DNA from: Kitasatospora sp. NBC_00458
GTDB taxonomy: Bacteria > Actinomycetota > Actinomycetes > Streptomycetales > Streptomycetaceae
Direction: 5' to 3'
Length of the DNA stretch: 64,000 nt
Assembly (NCBI RefSeq): GCF_036013975.1
Contig: NZ_CP107904.1
Location: 186,001 to 250,000 of the forward strand
The notes under the pieces were generated by a model. It was not told where the DNA came from and made no database searches. It saw only the letters and a list, made by a program, of their open reading frames with translations. Positions within the stretch are counted from its first letter, which is position 1; every line of letters begins with the position of its first letter. Positions 1-8,400 of the stretch are shown one piece after another. Position numbers and translations under genes: made by a program.

Positions 1-1
1 C

Positions 2-241
2 CCTGTTAAACCCAGCCAGGGGCACAACCCGAACGGCTCGGTCCTCGCCCATCCCCACACCCGCCGTCACCTCGCCCCCGGCCGAGCCGAGGACCTCAAA
101 CGGGCTCTCGCCACCTGTGCACTGGACTCCGCCACCCTGCCCGCAGCCGTTCGCGACCGACTGGAGGACGCGCTCGCCGTCGCTGCAACGGTGCTCAAAG
201 AGTCCCGCCCGCCCTGGGCCCGCAAGGAGCCGAACCGCTGA
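2..241 (+). CDS. C-terminal end of an unrecognised protein (cut by window edge)
   Basis: A reading frame is open from the left edge of the window and ends at a TGA at 239-241, giving 79 residues without a start. The visible part is Arg/Ala-rich, with a plausible amphipathic helix around the stretch LPAAVRDRLEDALAVAATVLKE, and ends KEPNR. Third-position GC is high, as in the real genes here, which is why I take it as coding. I do not recognise a family. The next gene is on the opposite strand and converges on it. It could also be a chance open frame in GC-rich DNA. Confidence 0.4.
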   Translation, partial: PVKPSQGHNPNGSVLAHPHTRRHLAPGRAEDLKRALATCALDSATLPAAVRDRLEDALAVAATVLKESRPPWARKEPNR

Positions 242-754
242 ACGCCTCTCCGGTTCGGCGAATACTGACGTTGAGGAGCGACTCGGTCGGCGGCCGAGTT
301 TCCTTCACCAGCCGCCGAGAGCCGGGTCCGGGCATCGACACTCAGCAGCTCCGCGGGCCAACCCTCGAATATCGCCGCTCTGGACACCTGCACCCACCGA
401 CCGACGACTGGAGCCGAGGTCCGCCCGCCAGAATCTCGCGCGGGCCAGCGGAGGCGGCAGAGGGGTCAACCGCCGCCCTCAAGGGTGCGTGAGCGGCTGT
501 CGCTTCATGCCGATCACACCTGACTTCTCGTCAGCTCAGGTCAGCAAAAGGTCAGCATCTATCCGAGTACACCCTCGCGAATACGCGGATACCTGAGCTC
601 ACCCCGGCCCCGGAGGAGCCGCGGCCGCCCGGCGGGCAAGTTCGACCGCCCTGCTGCGCCCAGGGCAGCACAGCAAAACGACCTCTTCACTTTCCCCCCA
701 TTCGTCCCGGTATCATCCCTTTACCGGATGCTTGACGTGCCCCTGCGTGCGCGG
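242..754. other. 513-base gap without a recognisable gene
   Basis: This stretch lies between two convergent genes. Short frames on both strands show no family resemblance and their codon bias is poor. The only structure I see is three GTCAGC direct repeats at 530, 540 and 551 (see findings). I find no convincing terminator for either gene. Confidence 0.4.
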
Positions 755-2389
755 TCAGGACGGCAGGGTGATGGACTGGGCGTGGTGGAAGACGTTCTTG
801 TCGTCCCAGAGCTTCTTGGCCTTCTGCAGGCGGCTGTAGTTCTGCTTGTAGTAGAGGCGCTGGTAGGCGGGCCGGTCGTCGCCGGCCACTCCCAGGTCGA
901 CGTCGGGGTAGTTGACGTAGGCGCCGTCGGTGTCGGTGCCCACCTCGGGGATGCCTCCGGTCGCCTGGTAGGTCTCCTGGTACAGGCCGCGGAGGTACTC
1001 CAGGTGACCGGCGTCCTGGGCCGGGTCGGTCCAGTAGGTCTGGTACTGGAGCTTCATGACCGAGTCGCGCTGGGGCACGGCGGTCTCGGTGGGCCCGCGG
1101 TCGTTCACCTCGCAGCCGTAGGAGTCGATCTGCACCAGGGTCTGCGTGAGGTCGATCCCGTGGACGTCCTTGGTCAGCCACTTCCAGTAGGTCTCGATCT
1201 GGGCCGGGCGGAAGGGCCGCCGGTGATAGGCGGACTTGTACTTTCCCCGCTGGTTGGCCCCGGAGCCGTTGACCGTCATGGTCGCCTGGAGCCAGGGCAT
1301 CTGGCGCCGCTTGTCGGGGTAGGGCAGGTAGAGCCCTCCGGCACTCCAGGTCTGGACGGTCGACCTGGTCCTCATCCCGGCCTCGACCCGGGCGAGGAAT
1401 GCGTCCAACGGCGCCGGATCGTCCTCGTCCCACTGGCTGAACAGGACGATGTTCCCGTTCGTGTGGTGGGTGAGGTGGAGGATGGTGAACAGTCCTCGGT
1501 AGACCGACTCCTGCCGGCCGCTGTGCTCGGCGAGGAAGGCGCCGAAGTTCTCCAGCAGGATCCGGAAGTCCTCGGGGCGCTTGAGCAGTTCGGCCCACGG
1601 CCAGGCGACGCTGCTCAGCCAGACCCGCGGCGGCGGCTTCGGCAGGGCGTGGGCGAAGTGGTAGCGCAGGACGACGCCGAAGTTCCCGCCGCCGCCCCCG
1701 GTGTGCGCCCAGAACAGCTCGCGTTCCGGCGAGCCCTCCCGGTCCGCCCGGTGGGCCCTCGTCACCTCGACGCGGCCGCCCCGCACGGTGACCACGTCGA
1801 CCTGGACCAGGTGGTCGACCGTCAGCCCGTGGCGCCGGGAGAGCAGCCCGTACCCGCCGCCGCAGATGTGGCCGCCGGCTCCCACCGAGTAGCAGGAGCC
1901 CGCCGGGATCGTGACGTCGTGCGCGCGGAACAGGGTGGTGTAGACGTCCCAGTTGGTGGCGCCCCCTTCGACGCAGTAGGTGGCCGCCCCGAACTTGTCG
2001 GTGCCCTCGCCGACGCCGCGCAGGGTGCTGAGGTCGAGGATCACGCCCTTGTCGTTGTCGACGAACCCCTCGTAGCAGTGGCCGCCGCCGCGGACCGTCG
2101 GCCGCAGCCCGCCGTCCAGCGCCCTGCTCAGTCCGGCCACCGCGTCGGCTTCGTCGCCGACCAGTCGGATGTAGGCCGGCTTGCTCCGCCAGCGCTGGTT
2201 GAAGCCCTGACTGAGCGTCTCGTAGCGTGGGTCGCGGGGAAAGACGCTCCGCCCCTCGGCCGGCCCGGCCGGCTCCGCCGCGGCCCCTCCGGCGGTACCG
2301 GCGGCCAGACCCAGCGAGGCGGCGGAGACGCCCGCGGCGGCCATTCCGGTACCGCCGAGAAAACCCCGTCGGGAGAATCCGCTGCTCAT
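755..2389 (-). CDS. Secreted FAD-linked oxidoreductase, BBE-like (berberine bridge enzyme family)
   Basis: The protein is 544 aa from the ATG at 2389, which has GAGG six bases upstream; in-frame ATGs at 2401 and 2440 would give longer forms. The N-terminus carries a twin-arginine signal (SRRGFLGG followed by an Ala-rich core), so export of a folded cofactor-loaded protein is likely. The FAD-binding PCMH domain covers roughly residues 70-250: GGGHCYEGF holds the His usually linked to the FAD 8-alpha position, and CGGGYGLLSRRHG and GGGGGNFGVV are the Gly-rich loops. The last about 50 residues match the BBE segment, with a YVNYPDVDL motif (usual YxNYxD). Family members oxidise alcohols, sugars or secondary-metabolite intermediates with O2; the substrate cannot be told from sequence. 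Confidence 0.85.
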   Translation of the reverse strand: MSSGFSRRGFLGGTGMAAAGVSAASLGLAAGTAGGAAAEPAGPAEGRSVFPRDPRYETLSQGFNQRWRSKPAYIRLVGDEADAVAGLSRALDGGLRPTVRGGGHCYEGFVDNDKGVILDLSTLRGVGEGTDKFGAATYCVEGGATNWDVYTTLFRAHDVTIPAGSCYSVGAGGHICGGGYGLLSRRHGLTVDHLVQVDVVTVRGGRVEVTRAHRADREGSPERELFWAHTGGGGGNFGVVLRYHFAHALPKPPPRVWLSSVAWPWAELLKRPEDFRILLENFGAFLAEHSGRQESVYRGLFTILHLTHHTNGNIVLFSQWDEDDPAPLDAFLARVEAGMRTRSTVQTWSAGGLYLPYPDKRRQMPWLQATMTVNGSGANQRGKYKSAYHRRPFRPAQIETYWKWLTKDVHGIDLTQTLVQIDSYGCEVNDRGPTETAVPQRDSVMKLQYQTYWTDPAQDAGHLEYLRGLYQETYQATGGIPEVGTDTDGAYVNYPDVDLGVAGDDRPAYQRLYYKQNYSRLQKAKKLWDDKNVFHHAQSITLPS

Positions 2390-2430
2390 TTCCGGCCTCA
2401 TTTCCCCGGCTGCGACGATCTGGCATCGGC

Positions 2431-2459
2431 AAGCTAGCACAGGGGTTTGACGATGTGAA
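2431..2459 (-). promoter_or_regulatory. Candidate promoter of the FAD oxidoreductase gene
   Basis: Read on the minus strand, TTCACA (2454-2459) and TAGCTT (2431-2436) are separated by 17 bases, matching -35/-10 spacing. Transcription would start near 2424, giving a leader of about 35 bases before the ATG at 2389. Called by eye only. Confidence 0.35.
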
Positions 2460-2839
2460 TCCTGTACGAATTAGTGTGACTTTAGACGGCGCATCGACCC
2501 CCTCAGGACGTGCGGATCCGCCACCGCTCCTCGGTGAATCGTCCGCGCCGTCGCATGCTCTCCCGACACACGCCTCCGGATCCCGAAGGCCGCGAACCGG
2601 ATGGATGGAGGAGGGGAGAGGGGGGAGAGGAGGGGAGAGAGGGGAAGGAGAAGAGGAAAGGGCGCCTGCGGAGGGCGGGAGGCCCGACGACGGGCCCCGT
2701 CCGGCACGACAGGACCGCTCGGCACCGGCGGACGACCCGGTGCGACAGCCAACGCGCCGGCCAACGGGATGACCGGCATGATCAACCGACCCGGCCGACC
2801 GACTTGACCCACCCCCTAGTTAGGCGCCATATTACTTTC
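2460..2839. other. Divergent intergenic region with a homopurine tract
   Basis: It separates the oxidoreductase from the marR-like gene. It contains an uninterrupted 56-base run of only G and A on the plus strand (2607-2662) and, at its right end, the MarR promoter/operator. I see no gene. Confidence 0.5.
2804..2833 (+). promoter_or_regulatory. marR promoter with operator in the spacer, leaderless start
   Basis: TTGACC (2804-2809) and CATATT (2828-2833) are 18 bases apart, and the ATG at 2840 follows the -10 by six bases, so the mRNA probably begins at the start codon. The inverted repeat CCTA-GT-TAGG (2815-2824) lies between the two boxes. A repressor bound there would block polymerase, which suggests autoregulation. 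Confidence 0.5.
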
Positions 2840-3361
2840 ATGGTCCAACGCTCCCAGGCCGACAGCAGCGCACCCACGCTCGACCAGGCCCGCCGACAGC
2901 TCTCCCGGTACGGCCTGACGGCCGACCCGCAGGCCGTCATGGTCGCCGCCCGCCTGATGGCCGCCGGAGCCCGACTCGGGCAGGCCGGCGAGGCGCACTT
3001 CGCGCGGTTCGGCCTCTCCACCGGGAGGTACCGACTGCTGGCCGACCTGGAGGACCACGGCGGCGAGAAGTCACCCTCGCAGCTGGCGGCCTCGCTCGGG
3101 GTCTCCCGGGCGACCGTCACCGGCCTCGTCGACGGCCTCGAACGGGGCGGCCTGGTCGCCCGCCGACCGTCCACCGAGGACGGCCGGGGGAACGTCGTCG
3201 TCCTGACCACCCGCGGGGCGGAACGCCTGCGCGACATGGCGCCGGAGCACTACGCACGCATGCAGGCCATGGTCGACGGCCTCTCGGTCGAGGAGCGCAC
3301 GGTCTTCCTCGACCTGCTCGCCAGGCTGGTCGAAGGCATGGACGCCCTGACCGCCGACTGA
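2840..3361 (+). CDS. MarR-family transcriptional regulator
   Basis: The protein has 173 aa, normal for MarR. The winged helix-turn-helix occupies about residues 65-130: SQLAASLGVSRATVTGLVDGLERGG is the HTH, followed by the wing with RRPSTEDGRGNVVVLT. An N-terminal helix rich in Ala (AVMVAARLMAAGARLG) and a C-terminal helix make the dimer interface. There is no Shine-Dalgarno sequence before the ATG, and a -10 box sits six bases upstream, so the start is probably leaderless. Related TTAG/CTAA palindromes occur in its own promoter and in front of the next genes, so it probably represses itself and the membrane protein/NmrA pair. The ligand is unknown. Confidence 0.85.
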   Translation: MVQRSQADSSAPTLDQARRQLSRYGLTADPQAVMVAARLMAAGARLGQAGEAHFARFGLSTGRYRLLADLEDHGGEKSPSQLAASLGVSRATVTGLVDGLERGGLVARRPSTEDGRGNVVVLTTRGAERLRDMAPEHYARMQAMVDGLSVEERTVFLDLLARLVEGMDALTAD

Positions 3362-3553
3362 CCACGGGCCGACCGCCGCGACCCCCGCCGGACCACCGGC
3401 GGCCACCCCGGCACCGCCGCACCGACCACCGACGCACGCCGACCTCCGGACACCCGGACACCCAGGCACCCGGACATCCGCCGACCGATCACACCCGCCG
3501 CGCGCCGCCGAGGCCCCGCACGAGGGTGCACCGACCACGTCACACCCATGTAG

Positions 3554-3587
3554 TTAGTTTCCTAATCACTAATACTTAGCCAGCTAA
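3554..3587. promoter_or_regulatory. Two inverted repeats, likely MarR operators for the next operon
   Basis: TTAG-TTTC-CTAA (3554-3565) and TTAGC-CA-GCTAA (3576-3587) lie 22 bases apart, centre to centre, just before the gene starting at 3609. The half-site TTAG/CTAA resembles the CCTAGTTAGG site in the marR promoter. Confidence 0.5.
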
Positions 3588-3608
3588 TCAGATGCACAGG
3601 GAGTTCCC

Positions 3609-4076
3609 ATGCCCAGCAGGCAGAACACGGCACCCGACCCCGACGGCACCCATCAGCCGTTCGTCCTCTGGCGCGAGGTCCTGGTCGCCTACGCGATGCC
3701 GGCCGTCATGGCCGGCGCCGGCGGCCTGGCCACCGGGCAGCGCCAGCTGCTGATCGCCGCCGCGACCACGATCGCCGGCACCTCGGCCGTCGTGGCCGCC
3801 CTGGTCGGCGCCCGCCTGCGCAAGCGACCGGCCGGATCGTGGATGGCCCATGCGCCACGCGTCCTCATCGCGCTGGGCTTCGGCCTCTGCGCCGCCGCGG
3901 TCGGCTTCGCCCTCGGCTGGTCGGGTGCCCACTGGCTCCCCCGGATACCGGCCCTGGCCGACAGCCCGTGGCCGGCCCGGCTCCAGCTCGACCTGCCGGT
4001 CTCCGCCGCCATCGCCGCGACCATGATCACCTGGCGCTGGCGCAGCACCCGCCCGCGCCGCCACCGGGCACGGTGA
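3609..4076 (+). CDS. Hypothetical four-helix membrane protein
   Basis: The protein has 155 aa. AGGGAG sits eight bases before the ATG. Four hydrophobic segments are visible: around AMPAVMAGAGGLA, LIAAATTIAGTSAVVAALVGA, VLIALGFGLCAAAVGFALGW and VSAAIAATMITW, with an Arg-rich C-terminus on the presumed cytoplasmic side. I recognise no family. It precedes the NmrA gene by 181 bases and lies under the MarR operator pair, so the two are probably co-expressed. Confidence 0.7.
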   Translation: MPSRQNTAPDPDGTHQPFVLWREVLVAYAMPAVMAGAGGLATGQRQLLIAAATTIAGTSAVVAALVGARLRKRPAGSWMAHAPRVLIALGFGLCAAAVGFALGWSGAHWLPRIPALADSPWPARLQLDLPVSAAIAATMITWRWRSTRPRRHRAR

Positions 4077-4257
4077 GCGCCGCCCTCCCGCTCCCGCGGG
4101 CACCCCCGCCCCGCCAGGCCGGGCCGCCGCACACCCTCCGCACACACCCGCGGACCAGCACACCCCGCCTATCCCGCGCACCCCGCATCCCCCGCGCACC
4201 CCGCGCACCCCGCGCACCCCGCCCGCGAACACGTCCACAGAACGAAGGAAGCCAGAG

Positions 4258-5124
4258 ATGATCGTCATCATGGGAGCGACCGGCGCCACCGGTGGAGCCA
4301 CCCTCCGCAGCCTGACCGGCCTGGGCGTCCCCGTCCGCGCCCTCAGCCGCGACCCGGCCCGCCTGCTGGCCGGGCTCGACGACCGCACCCGCCCGCTGGT
4401 CGAGGCGGTGGCCGCCGACGCCGGTGACCCGCGGTCGCTGCACGTCGCGTTCGAGGGCGCCAGCCAGCTGTTCCTCACCATGGAGAACGGGCCGCGGCAG
4501 GTCGAGTACGAGCTGCGCGCCGCCGACCTCGCCCTGTGGAGCGGCGTGGAGCACGTCGTGAAGGTCTCCGCCCCGGCCGCCGAGCCGAACTCGCCCGTCG
4601 CCATATCCCGCGGCCACCACCGGATCGAGGAGCACCTGCGGAAGTCCGCCGCCACGGTCACCGTGCTGCGCCCGTACGCCTTCATGCAGAAGCTGCTGCT
4701 GCTCTCCCCCGGCATCGCGGCCGCCGGGCTGATCCACGGGGCGATGGGTTCCGCCCGCTGCAACTACGTCGACTGCCGGGACATCGGTGACGTGGCGGCC
4801 ACCGTCCTCACCAACCCGGACGCCGCCGGCGGCGTCTACCCCCTGACCGGCGGGCGGGCGTACAGCTACCCGGAGCTCGCCGATCTGCTGGGCTCGCTGC
4901 TCGGTCGCCCGGTGCGCTACCTCGACCTGGCCCCGGCCGAGCTGCAGGCCCACCTGGTCGGCCGGGCCGGGATGCCGGACTGGCTCGCGTCCCACGTGGT
5001 CGAGATCCAGCAGCTCGCGGTGGAGCGGCCGGAAGCACCGGACGACGCCGCCACCCGACTGACCGGGCGCGCTCCGCGTACCCTGGAGTCGTTCCTCCGG
5101 GAGTACCTCCACTGCTTCCGCTGA
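4258..5124 (+). CDS. NmrA/SDR-like NAD(P)-binding protein
   Basis: The protein has 288 aa and a GAAGGA ribosome site. It begins with a Rossmann beta strand and the motif MGATGATGG, the GxxGxxG form of atypical SDR/NmrA proteins, with VRALSRDPARL as the next strand that reads the cofactor ribose. The body contains the VKVSAP strand and an FMQKLLLLSPGI region typical of the NAD(P)H-quinone reductase (QorB-like)/NmrA branch. MarR-controlled NmrA proteins often respond to quinones or electrophiles, so a reductase or redox sensor role is reasonable but inferred. A strong terminator follows. Confidence 0.75.
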   Translation: MIVIMGATGATGGATLRSLTGLGVPVRALSRDPARLLAGLDDRTRPLVEAVAADAGDPRSLHVAFEGASQLFLTMENGPRQVEYELRAADLALWSGVEHVVKVSAPAAEPNSPVAISRGHHRIEEHLRKSAATVTVLRPYAFMQKLLLLSPGIAAAGLIHGAMGSARCNYVDCRDIGDVAATVLTNPDAAGGVYPLTGGRAYSYPELADLLGSLLGRPVRYLDLAPAELQAHLVGRAGMPDWLASHVVEIQQLAVERPEAPDDAATRLTGRAPRTLESFLREYLHCFR

Positions 5125-5140
5125 GCCCTTCGGGAAGCCC

Positions 5141-5177
5141 CGGTGGCCCCGCCGACGCCGTTTCGGCGGGGCCACCG
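5141..5177 (+). terminator. Strong intrinsic terminator after the NmrA gene
   Basis: A perfect 15-base stem (5141-5155 pairing with 5163-5177) closes a seven-base loop 16 bases after the stop codon. It is GC-rich and lacks a long T-run, as usual in actinobacteria. Confidence 0.75.
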
Positions 5178-5204
5178 CCCCGGAATCGATCAATCCGATG
5201 TGGC

Positions 5205-5305
5205 GTGAGTCACTGTCGGAATTCTCATCTGACGGACCGTCAAAACGACTGACAGTCCGTCACATCGATCCCACGAGAGGATAGTTATTGACTGACGGAT
5301 AGTCA
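5205..5305 (+). promoter_or_regulatory. Operator cluster upstream of the Pls-like synthetase
   Basis: Three related palindromes share TGAC(N5)GTCA: TGACGGACCGTCA (5230-5242, perfect), TGACAGTCCGTCA (5250-5262) and TGACGGATAGTCA (5293-5305). The first two are 20 bases apart, two helical turns, and a smaller palindrome GTGAGTCAC lies at 5205-5213. A TTGACT box at 5288-5293 overlaps the third site. The form is typical of a TetR- or GntR-type dimer. No regulator gene is adjacent. Confidence 0.5.
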
Positions 5306-5494
5306 GATTTGGCCATTTGAACGCCAGTTGGGCGGAGTGTCGGTCGGTTCACCGTTCATCACACGGGGCTAGCATCGGTCGGGTTGTCCGCTCCGGCCCC
5401 GGAGTGGGGTCACCCGGTCAGGCGAGTGCTCCCACCGCCCCCAAGGGCCGGGCATCGGTCGGGACGGGGCAAGGACAAGGAGCGCACGGCTTCC

Positions 5495-8400
5495 ATGACA
5501 GCTGAACCGAACCAGACGGAAGCGGACCGGGCCGAGACGGATCTCGCAGCCACCGGCCCCACGGCCACCGAGCACGCGGCCGTCGATCACACGGGCACCA
5601 CCCGAACGGCACCGGCACCGGTGCCGACGCCGGTACCGGCAAGCGCGGCAACCGCGGCAGTCGCGCCGGACACCTCCGGCGCCCCGGACGCCACCGACCC
5701 CGCCGAGACCGCCGACGCCGCCAACCCCGCCGACGCCACCGAGGCCGCCTCCAAGCAGGCCCGCTACCCGGGCCGCCCGGCGACCGCCCCGCGCACCCTG
5801 GTCGACATCCTCGACGCCAGCGTCCGCACCCACCCGGCCGAGCCCGCCCTCGACGACGGCCGCACCGTGCTCAGCTACCGGGCGCTCGCCGCCGAGGTCG
5901 AGCAGCTCCGCCGCCGCCTGTCCGCGGCCGGTATCGGCCCGGGCGCCCGGGTCGGCATCCGGGTGCCCTCCGGCACCAACGACCTCTACGTCTCGATCCT
6001 CGCCGTCCTCGCCGCCGGCGCCGCCTACGTCCCGGTGGACGCCGAGGACCCGGACGAGCGCGCCCAGCTGGTCTTCGAGGAGGCCGCCGTCGCCGCCGTG
6101 CTCGGCGCCGACCGTGCACTCGCCCTGACCGCCGGCTCGACGACCGCCGGCGCCACGACCACCGGCTCCGCAGCGACCGGCTCCGCGACCACCGGCCCCG
6201 CGGCCACCGACTCCGCCACCGAGAGCCGCCCCTCCCCGGCCGACGACGCCTGGATCATCTTCACCTCCGGCTCCACCGGCCGTCCCAAGGGCGTCGCCGT
6301 CACCCACCGCAACGCCGCCGCCTTCGTGGACGCCGAGGCCGCGCTCTTCCTCCAGGACGAGCCGATCGGCCCCGGTGACCGCGTGATGGCCGGCCTCTCG
6401 GTCGCCTTCGACGCCTCCTGCGAGGAGATGTGGCTCGCCTGGCGCTACGGCGCCTGCCTGGTGCCCGTCCCCCGCTCCCAGGTGCGCAGCGGCGCCGACC
6501 TCGGCCCCTGGCTCGCCGAGCAGGAGATCACCGTGGTCTCGACCGTGCCGACGCTGGCCGCGCTCTGGCCCGCCGAGGCGCTGAACGAGGTCCGGCTGCT
6601 GATCTTCGGCGGCGAGGCCTGCCCGCCCGAGCTGGTGCAGCGCGTGGTGACCGAGGGCCGCGAGGTCTGGAACACCTACGGCCCGACCGAGGCGACCGTG
6701 GTCGCCTGCGCGGCGCTGCTCACCGGCGAGGGGCCGGTCCGGATCGGCCTGCCGCTGGACGGCTGGGACCTGGTCGTGGTCGACGAGGCCGGCGAGCCGG
6801 TCGCGCCGGGCGGCACCGGCCAGCTGGTGATCGGCGGCGTCGGGCTGGCCCGCTACCTCGACCCGGAGAAGGACGCCGAGAAGTACGCGCCGCTGCCGTC
6901 GCTCGGCTGGGAGCGCGCCTACCGCAGCGGTGACCTGGTCCAGGCCGATCCCGAGGGCCTGCTCTTCCTCGGCCGTGCCGACGAGCAGATCAAGCTCGGC
7001 GGCCGCCGGATCGAGCTGGGCGAGGTCGACGCCGCGCTGCAGGCCCTGCCGGGCGTGGCGGGCGCGGCGGCCGCGGTCCGCACCGCGCGCGGCGGCAACC
7101 AGCTGCTGGTCGGCTACCTGGTGACCGGGGAGGGCTGGGACCGCGAGCTCGCCGTGGAGCGGCTCCGTGCCGAGCTGCCGGCGGCGCTGGTCCCGCTGCT
7201 CGCGCCGGTCGACACGCTGCCCACCCGGACCTCCGGCAAGGTCGACCGGAACGCCCTGCCGTGGCCGCTGCCCGAACTGGAGTCCACCGGTCCGACCGAG
7301 CAGCTGTACGGCACCGAGGCCTGGCTGGCCGAGCAGTGGACCGAGATCCTCGGGGTGCCGGTGAGCGGCCCCCGGGAGGACTTCTTCGCGATCGGCGGGG
7401 GCAGTCTGGCCGCCGCCCGGCTCACCACCCTGCTGCGGGCCCGCTACCCGAGCGCCGCGGTGCTGGACATCTACCAGCACCCGACGCTGCGCAAGCTCGC
7501 CCGGCACCTGGAGCGCTCGGCGGCGGAGAGCAACGAGGTCCGGACGGTCGAGCCGGTCCCGACCCGTGCGAAGCTGCTGCAGCTGCTCCTGCTGGTCCCG
7601 CTGTTCACGGTGGTGGGGCTGCGCTGGACGGTCGCCCTGCTGGCGCTCGGCAACCTGCTGTCGCACCTGGACGGCTACGCCTGGGCGCCGACCGCCTCCT
7701 GGTGGGCGGTCGGGGCGGGCGCGCTGGCGCTGTTCAGCCCGCCCGGCCGGCTCGCGGTCGCGGCCGGCGGCGCCCGGCTGCTGCTGCGCGGCCTGCGGCC
7801 GGGCAGCTACCCGCGCGGCGGCTCCGTGCACCTGCGGGTCTGGGCGGCCGAGCGGCTCGCCGAGGTGAGCGGCGCGGCGTCGCTCTCCGGGGCGTGGCTG
7901 GTGCGGTACGCGCGGGCGCTCGGCGCCAAGGTGGGTCCGGAGGTGGACCTGCACTCGCTGCCGCCGGTGACCGGCATGCTCAAGCTGGGCCGGGGGTGCG
8001 CGGTGGAGGCCGAGGTCGACCTGTGCGGCTACTGGCTGGACGGCGACCGGCTCGTGGTCGGGCAGGTCAAGGTCGGCCCGGGCGCCGTGGTCGGCACCCG
8101 TTCGACCCTGCTGCCCGGCGCCCGGATCGGCAAGCAGGCCCAGGTGGTGCCCGGGTCGAGCGTCACCGGCCAGATCCCGACCGGCCAGCGCTGGGGCGGC
8201 GCGCCCGCCGTCAAGCTGGGCCGGGCCGAGCGGTCCTGGCCGAAGGAGCGTCCGGTGCGCCGGGCCCGCTGGTCCGCGCTGTACGGGGCGAGCGGCACGG
8301 CCCTCGGTCTGCTGCCGCTGCTGCCGGCGCTCGCGGGCGTGGCGGTGCTGTCCCGGTTCGTGGACCCCGCGGACGGTCTGGGCGGGGCGCTCGGCGGCGC

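Noticed and set aside
3588-4763. A minus-strand frame with GVRG repeats, like a collagen-like protein
   Set aside because: The repeats come from a short GCGCACCCC tandem array near 4177-4225 in the gap before the NmrA gene.
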